From an uncultured Clostridia bacterium (GTDB taxonomy: Bacteria; Bacillota; Clostridia; Lachnospirales; Anaerotignaceae): 5,181 nt of DNA. The DNA is taken from NCBI GenBank assembly GCA_937888765.1, contig CALASU010000110.1, positions 1 to 5,181 of the forward strand, written 5' to 3'. Every line of letters starts with the position of its first letter. The first letter of the stretch is position 1. The translations under genes and the position numbers were made by a program. The notes beneath the pieces were generated by a model that worked only from the letters and a program-made list of their open reading frames with translations, was not told where the DNA came from and did not search any database. Shown here one piece after another: positions 1 to 5,181 of the stretch.

Positions 1-695
1 AGAAAGATACTCTGGAATGGATCAGAGCAACATACGGCGATTCCGTAAAGGTTGGCGCAGGTAACGTTGTAGACGCAGAAGGCTTCCGTTTCCTGGCAGA
101 ATGCGGCGCAGACTTTGTTAAAGTAGGTATCGGCGGCGGTTCTATCTGTATCACAAGAGAACAGAAAGGTATCGGTCGTGGTCAGGCTTCCGCTGTTATT
201 GAAGTAGCACAGGCAAGAGATGAATACTTCAAAGAAACAGGTATTTATGTACCTATCTGCTCTGACGGTGGTATTGTATACGACTATCACATGACACTGG
301 CTCTGGCTATGGGTGCTGACTTTATCATGCTGGGCAGATACTTCGCGCGTTTCGATGAATCTCCCACAAACAAAGTAAACATCAACGGCACATACATGAA
401 AGAATACTGGGGCGAAGGCTCTGCAAGAGCAAGAAACTGGCAGAGATACGACATGGGCGGCGACTCCAAGCTGTCCTTTGAAGAAGGCGTAGACTCTTAC
501 GTTCCTTACGCAGGTAATCTGCATGACAACGTAGGTCTGTCCCTGAAGAAAGTAAAATCCACAATGTGTAACTGTGGTGTACTGTCTATCCCCGAACTGC
601 AGGAAAAAGCGAAGATCACAGTGATCTCCACAACTTCCCTGGTAGAAGGCGGCGCACATGACGTACTGCTGAAAGACAGCCCTCAGATCAAATAA
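1..695 (+). CDS. guaB: IMP dehydrogenase, C-terminal part (5' end outside window)
   Basis: This enzyme oxidises IMP to XMP with NAD+, the committed step of GMP synthesis in the cytosol. The reading frame is open from base 3 to the TAA at 693-695, giving 230 residues of the catalytic barrel. The loop GGGSICITREQKG carries the catalytic cysteine (codon 147-149). SDGGI (Asp at 264-266) binds the IMP ribose. NWQRYD supplies the flap Arg-Tyr dyad (444-449), which distinguishes IMPDH from GMP reductase. EGGAHDV near the C-terminus matches the monovalent-cation site region. The Cys-to-Arg distance is 99 residues, equal to Cys319-Arg418 of Tritrichomonas foetus IMPDH as I recall it, and the local sequence is strikingly close to that protein. 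By this register the window begins near residue 271 of about 500. Whether CBS domains are present cannot be judged. The frame is intact, with a terminator 15 bases after the stop, so guaB is probably the last gene of its unit. Confidence 0.96.
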   Translation, partial: KDTLEWIRATYGDSVKVGAGNVVDAEGFRFLAECGADFVKVGIGGGSICITREQKGIGRGQASAVIEVAQARDEYFKETGIYVPICSDGGIVYDYHMTLALAMGADFIMLGRYFARFDESPTNKVNINGTYMKEYWGEGSARARNWQRYDMGGDSKLSFEEGVDSYVPYAGNLHDNVGLSLKKVKSTMCNCGVLSIPELQEKAKITVISTTSLVEGGAHDVLLKDSPQIK

Positions 696-709
696 TTTTT
701 TGAACCTTC

Positions 710-738
710 AACAGCCTTCCGAAACGGAAGGCTGTTTT
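710..738 (+). terminator. Intrinsic terminator after guaB
   Basis: An 11-bp perfect stem (710-720 with 726-736, core ACAGCCTTCC / GGAAGGCTGT) encloses the 5-base loop GAAAC and is followed by a short T run (735-738) interrupted by CA. It lies 15 bases after the guaB stop. The stem is strong but the T tract is short, so some readthrough toward the MATE gene is possible. Confidence 0.85.
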
Positions 739-772
739 CATGGGAGTTCGAGTTTTTAATTATATTTTAATG

Positions 773-779
773 AAAGGAG
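773..779 (+). promoter_or_regulatory. Ribosome binding site that fixes the MATE start
   Basis: AAAGGAG at 773-779 lies 11 bases before the ATG at 791. The in-frame ATG at 740 sits at the end of the guaB terminator and has no ribosome binding site, and the in-frame ATG at 770 overlaps this site. The 791 start is therefore preferred. Confidence 0.75.
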
Positions 780-790
780 CTGTTCGGAAA

Positions 791-2167
791 ATGGAACAGA
801 ATAAAATGGGCGTTATGCCGGTCAATAAACTGCTGATCAGCATGTCCCTGCCTATGATGGCTTCTATGATGGTGCAGGCATTGTATAATATTATTGACAG
901 TATGTTCGTAGCACAGCTGAGCGAAAATGCACTGACAGCCGTTTCTCTGGCGTTCCCTGCACAGAACCTGATGATTGCTGTGGCAGCAGGTACGGGCGTT
1001 GGTATGAATGCGCTGATTTCCCGTTCTCTGGGGGAAGGCAACAGAGAGCGTGCCAATCTGATTGCCAACAACGGTATCATACTGCTGTTTTTGAGTGCTG
1101 TTGTCTGCGGTATACTGAGTGTGTTCGGCAGCAGACTTTTCTTCAGCTTACAGACAACAGATGCCGAAATCATTCAGTATGGTACGGAGTATTTACAGCT
1201 TGCAGGCGGTATTTCCTTCGGGATTTATTTGCAGTTTGCGTTTGAACGTATCCTGCAATCCACAGGGCGTACCTTCTACAGCATGATTGCACAGGGGGTA
1301 GGGGCAATTACCAATATCATCCTTGATCCTATCATGATTTTTGGCTGGTTCGGCTGTCCTGCCATGGGTATCAGAGGGGCGGCACTGGCGACGATTGTGG
1401 GGCAGTTCTTTGGTGCAGGGATTGCATTCTGGTTCAATCACAAGAAAAACCATGACATTGTTATCAATCCCAAAAAATATTTCCTGAACGGACATGCGGT
1501 AAAAAGCATTTATGCCATTGGTATCCCTTCGATTTGTATGGCATCCATCGGCTCTATTATGACATTCGGTATGAATAAGATTCTGATTGCCTTTTCTTCC
1601 ACAGCGGCAGCGGTATTCGGCGTATACTTCAAATTACAGAGCTTTATCTTTATGCCTGTATTCGGTATGAATAACGGTATGGTGCCGATCATCGGCTTTA
1701 ACTACGGTGCAAGAAAGCCTGACCGCCTGATGCAGACAATGCGTCTGGCAACGGTATATGCGATGACGCTGATGACACTGGGCTGCATTGTTTTCTGGAC
1801 ACTGACACCACAGCTTCTGGGCATTTTTAACGCATCCGAGCAGATGCTGGCAATAGGGATTCCTGCACTGCGTCTGATCAGTCTGTCCTTCCTGATGGCA
1901 GGGTTCAATATCATTCGTATTTCTACCATGCAGGCACTGGGACATGGTGTTATCAGTCTGGTAATTTCTGTTATGCGTCAGCTGGTAGTATTGCTTCCCT
2001 GTGCATTTGTCTTCTCCCGCGTCTGGGGGCTGAATGCGACATGGGCGGCGTTCCCTATCGCAGAGATTGCGGCACTGATGGTAACGGTTTTCTTCTTCCG
2101 CAAGGTATATAAAAATGAAATTCAGCCTTTGTTTGATGAACACGAAGCACATAACGTACAGGCATAA
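791..2167 (+). CDS. MATE family multidrug/metabolite efflux transporter
   Basis: This is a 458-residue inner-membrane antiporter of the MATE family (MatE domain twice), expected to export organic cations or drugs in exchange for Na+ or H+. Residues 14-40 (SLPMMASMMVQALYNIIDS) match the typical first helix of the family. Residues 173-205 (NIILDPIMIFG then GIRGAALAT) are the conserved end of the first half. A polar loop at about 216-236 separates the two six-helix halves, and the second half starts near 238 (IYAIGIPSICMASIGS). QALGHG at 381-386 followed by two C-terminal helices completes twelve predicted membrane segments. The length fits the usual 440-460. The tone of the sequence is closest to Firmicute MepA-like members, but the substrate cannot be told. 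The gene stands alone between two terminators. No convincing promoter was found in the short gap after guaB. An upstream in-frame ATG at 740 would add 17 residues but is less likely. Confidence 0.95.
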   Translation: MEQNKMGVMPVNKLLISMSLPMMASMMVQALYNIIDSMFVAQLSENALTAVSLAFPAQNLMIAVAAGTGVGMNALISRSLGEGNRERANLIANNGIILLFLSAVVCGILSVFGSRLFFSLQTTDAEIIQYGTEYLQLAGGISFGIYLQFAFERILQSTGRTFYSMIAQGVGAITNIILDPIMIFGWFGCPAMGIRGAALATIVGQFFGAGIAFWFNHKKNHDIVINPKKYFLNGHAVKSIYAIGIPSICMASIGSIMTFGMNKILIAFSSTAAAVFGVYFKLQSFIFMPVFGMNNGMVPIIGFNYGARKPDRLMQTMRLATVYAMTLMTLGCIVFWTLTPQLLGIFNASEQMLAIGIPALRLISLSFLMAGFNIIRISTMQALGHGVISLVISVMRQLVVLLPCAFVFSRVWGLNATWAAFPIAEIAALMVTVFFFRKVYKNEIQPLFDEHEAHNVQA

Positions 2168-2170
2168 AGA

Positions 2171-2204
2171 AAAGCAGGTAAGCGAAAAAACGCTTACCTG
2201 CTTT
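2171..2204. terminator. Bidirectional intrinsic terminator between convergent genes
   Basis: A 14-bp perfect stem (2171-2184 with 2191-2204) encloses an A6 loop. On the + strand it starts 3 bases after the MATE stop and is followed by T2202-T2207. On the - strand it directly follows the stop codon of the small gene (2206-2208), and the complement of the A-rich run at 2166-2173 gives a T-rich tail. It can therefore end transcripts from both sides. Confidence 0.93.
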
Positions 2205-2205
2205 T

Positions 2206-2439
2206 TTATTCCTCGGGAGAAACCATCAGCGCGAAGTCGAGCCATTCCGCAACCATGTTGTAGAGCTTGTCCTCATCCTGCAAGGCTTCCAGTGTATCCT
2301 CGTCGCTTTCAAATGTCAGCATATGTCTGCCGTATTCGTCATAGAAGTCTGCCTGCCAGTCTTCCTGTACACGGCGGTATTTTTTGAGGTAGTACACGAT
2401 TTCTTCTGTATTGGTATATCTGTATTTATCGTGAATCAT
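2206..2439 (-). CDS. Small acidic tyrosine-rich protein, function unknown
   Basis: This encodes a 77-residue soluble protein that I do not recognise. It is likely a real gene: a good ribosome binding site (AAAGGAG, 7 bases before the ATG on the - strand), an extended -10 promoter 30 bases upstream of the ATG, and a terminator hairpin at the stop codon. The protein has about 20 Asp/Glu against 8 Lys/Arg and 8 tyrosines. The N-terminal part (residues 5-24) has a Tyr/Lys/Arg-rich stretch with YYLKKYRR. The middle (26-43) reads like two short beta strands with a turn (WQADFYDEYGRHMLTF). The acidic segment 44-57 precedes a probable amphipathic helix at 58-72 (KLYNMVAEWLDFALM). There are no cysteines, no signal peptide and no membrane helix. 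It is divergent from the riboswitch-pump unit, but nothing in the sequence shows a shared role. Confidence 0.8.
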   Translation of the reverse strand: MIHDKYRYTNTEEIVYYLKKYRRVQEDWQADFYDEYGRHMLTFESDEDTLEALQDEDKLYNMVAEWLDFALMVSPEE

Positions 2440-2468
2440 GGGAAATCTCCTTTCGGTGTTTTTTTATT

Positions 2469-2496
2469 ATTATACCATAGCAGTCAAAAGACGCAA
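2469..2496 (-). promoter_or_regulatory. Promoter of the small - strand gene
   Basis: Read on the - strand, a perfect TATAAT (2469-2474) is preceded by TGG (2475-2477), making an extended -10 element. A weak -35, TTGCGT (2491-2496), lies 16 bases upstream. Transcription would start near 2462, leaving a leader of about 23 bases that contains the ribosome binding site. Confidence 0.7.
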
Positions 2497-2543
2497 GGGT
2501 ATGATTTTATGGGAAAAAAGACATACTGTTAAGAGATTTTTAC

Positions 2544-2572
2544 TTGCTTTTACAGAATCGGTGTGATAAAAT
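2544..2572 (+). promoter_or_regulatory. Promoter of the riboswitch-ATPase unit
   Basis: TTGCTT (2544-2549) and TAAAAT (2567-2572) are separated by 17 bases. The bases TGA just before the -10 form an extended -10 motif. The predicted start near 2579 lies about 20 bases upstream of the aptamer P1 helix, which is the expected arrangement for a riboswitch leader. Confidence 0.72.
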
Positions 2573-2597
2573 ACTGCACATAATAAAAAAGCATCTC

Positions 2598-2717
2598 CAA
2601 TAAAAGGGAGTAGCTGACGCGAAAGCGTTGTCAGTGTTCGTCATCTCGGTGTTCTGACACCCGGGCACTGTCCGAATAGAACGGCAAAAGCCGGCTATGG
2701 AAGCAAGACTTTTATTG
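2598..2717 (+). ncRNA. yybP-ykoY (Mn2+-sensing) riboswitch aptamer
   Basis: The family is a cis-acting RNA that binds Mn2+ and controls metal exporters and related genes. Family hallmarks are visible in order: AAAAGGGAGTAGC at 2602-2614, CGTCATCTCGG at 2639-2649, TCCGAATAG at 2671-2679 and GGAAGCAAGAC at 2699-2709. P1 pairs 2598-2606 with 2709-2717 in nine base pairs. A GAAA-capped hairpin lies at 2614-2634. Local hairpins follow at 2648-2661 (GGTGT/ACACC) and 2682-2693 (CGGC/GCCG with an A4 loop), and CAGTG 2632-2636 can pair with CACTG 2666-2670. The GGGAGTAGC and CCGAATAG segments correspond to the two loops that dock and hold the metal in the known family. The aptamer sits between a promoter and a P2A ATPase gene, a known target class (YoaB-like). 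It occupies the core of the 370-base gap between the small gene and the ATPase; no protein gene is seen there. Confidence 0.93.
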
Positions 2718-2764
2718 CACGAGTAAAATGAGTATATTTTATTGGTGCAATGGAAGTCTTTTTT
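2705..2764 (+). terminator. Riboswitch expression platform: conditional intrinsic terminator
   Basis: A long hairpin pairs 2705-2720 with 2745-2760 in 16 bp, including two G-U pairs. It continues through 2722-2729 with 2736-2743 after one G-G mismatch. A T tract follows (2759-2764, then GTTGTT). Its left arm contains bases 2709-2717, which are also the 3' strand of aptamer P1, so P1 and the terminator exclude each other. This implies that ligand binding stabilises P1, blocks the terminator and turns the downstream ATPase ON. The structure is seen directly; the direction of control is inferred and agrees with characterised Mn2+-activated members. Confidence 0.9.
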
Positions 2765-2794
2765 GTTGTTCTATGGCAGAAAATGGAAAACAGG

Positions 2795-2801
2795 AAAGGA
2801 G
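2795..2801 (+). promoter_or_regulatory. Ribosome binding site that decides the ATPase start
   Basis: AAAGGAG at 2795-2801 lies 8 bases before the ATG at 2810 but only 2 bases before the in-frame ATG at 2804. The spacing favours 2810 and a protein beginning MEQLWKK. Confidence 0.8.
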
Positions 2802-2809
2802 AAATGGAT

Positions 2810-5181
2810 ATGGAACAGCTTTGGAAAAAGAGCAAAGACGAATTATTTGAGCTGTATGAAAGTAGCGGACAGGGCTTAAGCAGCAGCGAAGCGGCGGCTC
2901 GTCTGGAAAAATACGGCGAGAACAAATTGCAGGAGGGCAAACGGAAAGGCGTTTTGCAGGTGTTTGCAGAACAGTTTGCCGATCTGCTGGTTGTGATTCT
3001 GATTATTGCGGCGATCATTTCCGCTATGACAGGCGGTATTGAGGGTACTGTCGTTATCATTGCAGTACTGATTATGAATGCGATTCTGGGTACTGTGCAG
3101 CATTTCAAAGCACAGAAATCTCTGGACAGCCTGAAAGCGATGTCTGCACCTGTAGCAAGGGTGATCCGAAACGGTGACAAAATGGAGGTTTCCTCTATCG
3201 AAATTGTGCCGGGGGATATCCTGCTTCTGGAAGCGGGGGACGTTGCAGCGGCTGACGGTCGTATTCTGGAAAACTATTCCCTGCAGGTCAATGAAAGTGC
3301 ATTGACAGGGGAATCCGAAAACGTCAATAAAATTGAGGAACCCATTGCGAAAGAAGAACTCCCTCTGGGCGACAGACTGAATATGGTTTACAGCGGCTCT
3401 CTGGTATCTTATGGCCGTGCGGTGGTGCTGGTAACAGGTACAGGGATGGAAACAGAAATGGGTAAGATTGCCCATCTGATGGAATCCGCGCAGGAAAAAA
3501 CAACACCTCTGCAGAAAAGTCTGGATGACTTCTCCAAAAAGCTGTCCATTATCATTCTGGTCATCTGTGCCATCGTGTTCGGTCTGGGGCTGTGGAGAGG
3601 TATGACTCTGGCAGATTCCCTGATGTTTGCCGTGGCTCTGGCAGTAGCGGCGATTCCCGAAGCGCTCAGCTCTATCGTAACAATCGGGCTGGCAATCGGT
3701 ACACAGAAAATGGCAAAAGAAAATGCCATCATCAAAAAACTGCGTGCGGTAGAATCTCTTGGCTCTGTTTCTGTTATCTGCTCCGATAAAACAGGTACAC
3801 TGACACAGAACCGCATGACTGTACAGAAAGCATTTACCATTGGCAGAGTATGGGATGCGGAAAATGCAGATGCAGAGGAATCTCCTCTGAAAGAACTGAT
3901 TCAGAACAGCGTGCTTTGTAATGACGGTGTCATCAACGGCGAAGCACAGGTTGGCGACCCTACAGAAACAGCTCTGCTGATGTTCTGCAGAAAAGCGGGC
4001 AGCACAGAAAGCGAAGTGCGTTTTGCGTATCCCCGTCTGAAGGAAATTCCTTTTGACTCTGACAGAAAACTGATGAGTACACTGCACCAGATCGACGGCA
4101 GATATATGCTGCTGACAAAGGGTGCGCCCGATGTACTGCTGACACGCTGTGTATCCGTAAAAACACCCGAAGGCATTGTGCCTATGAATGATGAGCTTCA
4201 CAGAACGATTCAGGAACAGAATGCGGCATTCTCTTCTCAGGGTCTGCGTGTACTGGCGTTTGCAGAAAAACAGATGCAGATTGACAGAAGTCTGGATCTG
4301 GGAGATGAAGAACAGCTTACCTTTGTGGGTCTGATCGCGATGATGGACCCTCCTCGTGTGGAATCTGCGGCAGCAGTTGCAGACTGCCGCCGTGCGGGTA
4401 TCCGTCCTGTTATGATTACAGGCGACCATAAGGTAACAGCTTCTGCGATTGCGAAACAGATCGGTATTCTGCAGGAGGGGGACAGAGCGGTAGAAGGCTC
4501 TGAACTGGAACACATGACAGATGAAGAACTGAAAAAGGTTGTCAAGGACATTTCCGTGTATGCCCGTGTATCTCCCGAACACAAAATCCGTATTGTGCGT
4601 GCATGGCAGGAAAACGGCCATATCGCGGCAATGACAGGTGACGGTGTAAACGATGCCCCTGCGCTGAAGCAGGCAGACATCGGTATTGCAATGGGTATCA
4701 CAGGTACAGAAGTATCCAAGGATGCGGCGGCAATGATCCTGACAGACGATAACTTTGCAACCATCGTAAAAGCGGTAGCAAACGGCAGAAACGTATATAC
4801 CAATATCAAGAACTCCATTCAGTTCCTGCTCAGCGGTAATCTTGCGGGTATTCTGGTGGTTGTATTCACATCCCTGATGGGTCTGCCCCTGCCTTTTACA
4901 GCGGTTCAGCTGCTGTTTATCAACCTGCTGACAGACAGCTTACCTGCACTGGCAGTCAATATGGAACAGCCTACAGGCGATCTGCTGAACAGAAAACCCA
5001 GAGATCCCAAGGAAAGCATCCTGACAAAGGACTTCATGGAAAACCTTGTGATTCAGGGCGGTCTGATTGCAGTTGTGACAATGCTGGGCTTCTATACAGG
5101 TCTGGCAGTGAACGATGCAATGGCTTGTACAATGGCATTTGCAACATTGTGTCTGGCGCGTCTGTTCCATGGCTTCAACTG
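2810..5181 (+). CDS. P2A-type cation-transporting P-type ATPase, probable Mn2+/Ca2+ exporter (3' end outside window)
   Basis: This is a membrane pump that uses ATP to export a divalent cation. The frame is open for 790 codons to the window end; by family length (about 880) some 90 residues, roughly the last two helices, are missing. Domains in order: cation-ATPase N-terminal segment (1-50), M1-M2 (about 56-96), actuator domain with TGES at 166-169, M3-M4 (about 245-295) with IPEAL (Glu284), phosphorylation site DKTGT (Asp326), nucleotide domain with FDSDRK (415-420) and KGAP (437-440), hinge MITGDH (Asp539) and TGDGVNDAP (609-617). M6 carries NLLTD (Asn705, Thr708, Asp709). Site II ligands Glu284, Asn705 and Asp709 are kept. 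At the site I acidic positions of SERCA, M5 has Gly680 (for Glu771) and M8 has Arg784 (for Glu908), as in the single-site Listeria pump LMCA1. The upstream Mn2+ riboswitch argues for Mn2+ as a main substrate, like Lactococcus YoaB. Ca2+ transport remains possible. Confidence 0.95.
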   Translation, partial: MEQLWKKSKDELFELYESSGQGLSSSEAAARLEKYGENKLQEGKRKGVLQVFAEQFADLLVVILIIAAIISAMTGGIEGTVVIIAVLIMNAILGTVQHFKAQKSLDSLKAMSAPVARVIRNGDKMEVSSIEIVPGDILLLEAGDVAAADGRILENYSLQVNESALTGESENVNKIEEPIAKEELPLGDRLNMVYSGSLVSYGRAVVLVTGTGMETEMGKIAHLMESAQEKTTPLQKSLDDFSKKLSIIILVICAIVFGLGLWRGMTLADSLMFAVALAVAAIPEALSSIVTIGLAIGTQKMAKENAIIKKLRAVESLGSVSVICSDKTGTLTQNRMTVQKAFTIGRVWDAENADAEESPLKELIQNSVLCNDGVINGEAQVGDPTETALLMFCRKAGSTESEVRFAYPRLKEIPFDSDRKLMSTLHQIDGRYMLLTKGAPDVLLTRCVSVKTPEGIVPMNDELHRTIQEQNAAFSSQGLRVLAFAEKQMQIDRSLDLGDEEQLTFVGLIAMMDPPRVESAAAVADCRRAGIRPVMITGDHKVTASAIAKQIGILQEGDRAVEGSELEHMTDEELKKVVKDISVYARVSPEHKIRIVRAWQENGHIAAMTGDGVNDAPALKQADIGIAMGITGTEVSKDAAAMILTDDNFATIVKAVANGRNVYTNIKNSIQFLLSGNLAGILVVVFTSLMGLPLPFTAVQLLFINLLTDSLPALAVNMEQPTGDLLNRKPRDPKESILTKDFMENLVIQGGLIAVVTMLGFYTGLAVNDAMACTMAFATLCLARLFHGFN

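Noticed and set aside
291..695. A separate short gene beginning at the ATG at 291
   Set aside because: The ATG is an internal methionine (YHMTLALAMGAD) of the IMP dehydrogenase frame, which is open from the window start.
740..790. Upstream ATG at 740 as the MATE start
   Set aside because: It begins at the end of the guaB terminator, lacks a ribosome binding site and would add 17 residues not expected in the family; the ATG at 791 has AAAGGAG upstream.
1634..2245. 203-residue - strand open frame opposite the MATE gene end
   Set aside because: It runs through the bidirectional terminator and overlaps both the MATE gene and the small gene; its composition is Cys/Gln/Arg-rich, typical of a shadow frame.
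2481..2487. TTGACT on the - strand as a -35 box for the small gene
   Set aside because: It is only about 7 bases from the TATAAT, far too close; the weaker TTGCGT at 2491-2496 has a 16-base spacing.
2499..2526. Inverted repeat GTATG ... CATAC as a possible operator
   Set aside because: Only 5 bp arms with an 18-base gap; this is easily chance and does not resemble a known metal-regulator box.
2115..2532. Two + strand open frames (2115-2387 and 2323-2532) over the small - strand gene
   Set aside because: Neither has a ribosome binding site; the first starts inside the MATE gene and crosses the terminator, the second is antisense to the better supported small gene and its promoter.
2876..4621. 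581-residue open frame on the - strand, antisense to the ATPase
   Set aside because: It lies wholly opposite a well-supported P-type ATPase, is rich in Cys, His, Arg and Gln as antisense translations of biased codons usually are, and matches no family.

Overview
The window is a chromosomal segment of an anaerobic low-to-mid GC Firmicute, most likely class Clostridia (Lachnospirales-like). This is inferred from the strong AAAGGAG ribosome binding sites, the frequent intrinsic terminators, a Tritrichomonas/Clostridia-type IMP dehydrogenase and a yybP-ykoY riboswitch. No mobile element, CRISPR array, rRNA or tRNA was seen. The species cannot be fixed from the sequence alone.

Layout from left to right: (1) 1-695, the C-terminal part of guaB (IMP dehydrogenase), cut by the window start and closed by an intrinsic terminator at 710-738. 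(2) 791-2167, a complete MATE-family efflux transporter on the + strand. (3) 2206-2439, a small unrecognised acidic, tyrosine-rich protein on the - strand, convergent with the MATE gene and sharing a bidirectional terminator at 2171-2204. (4) 2440-2809, a 370-base stretch without a protein gene but full of regulation: a - strand promoter for the small gene, a + strand promoter, a yybP-ykoY (Mn2+-sensing) riboswitch aptamer and a long intrinsic terminator whose left arm reuses the 3' strand of the aptamer P1 helix. (5) 2810 to the window end, a P2A-type cation-transporting P-type ATPase, complete except for its last membrane helices.

The most informative unit is region 4 plus 5. The leader looks like a transcriptional ON switch: metal-stabilised P1 should prevent the terminator hairpin and allow expression of the ATPase. 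The ATPase keeps the residues of SERCA cation site II but has Gly and Arg at the two acidic positions of site I, the pattern recalled for the single-site Listeria pump LMCA1. Together these suggest an Mn2+ (possibly Ca2+) export pump induced when cytosolic Mn2+ rises. The guaB and MATE genes appear to be independent units, with no visible functional link to the pump.

No previously undescribed system is evident. The window is mostly ordinary core genome with one well-formed riboswitch-pump module.
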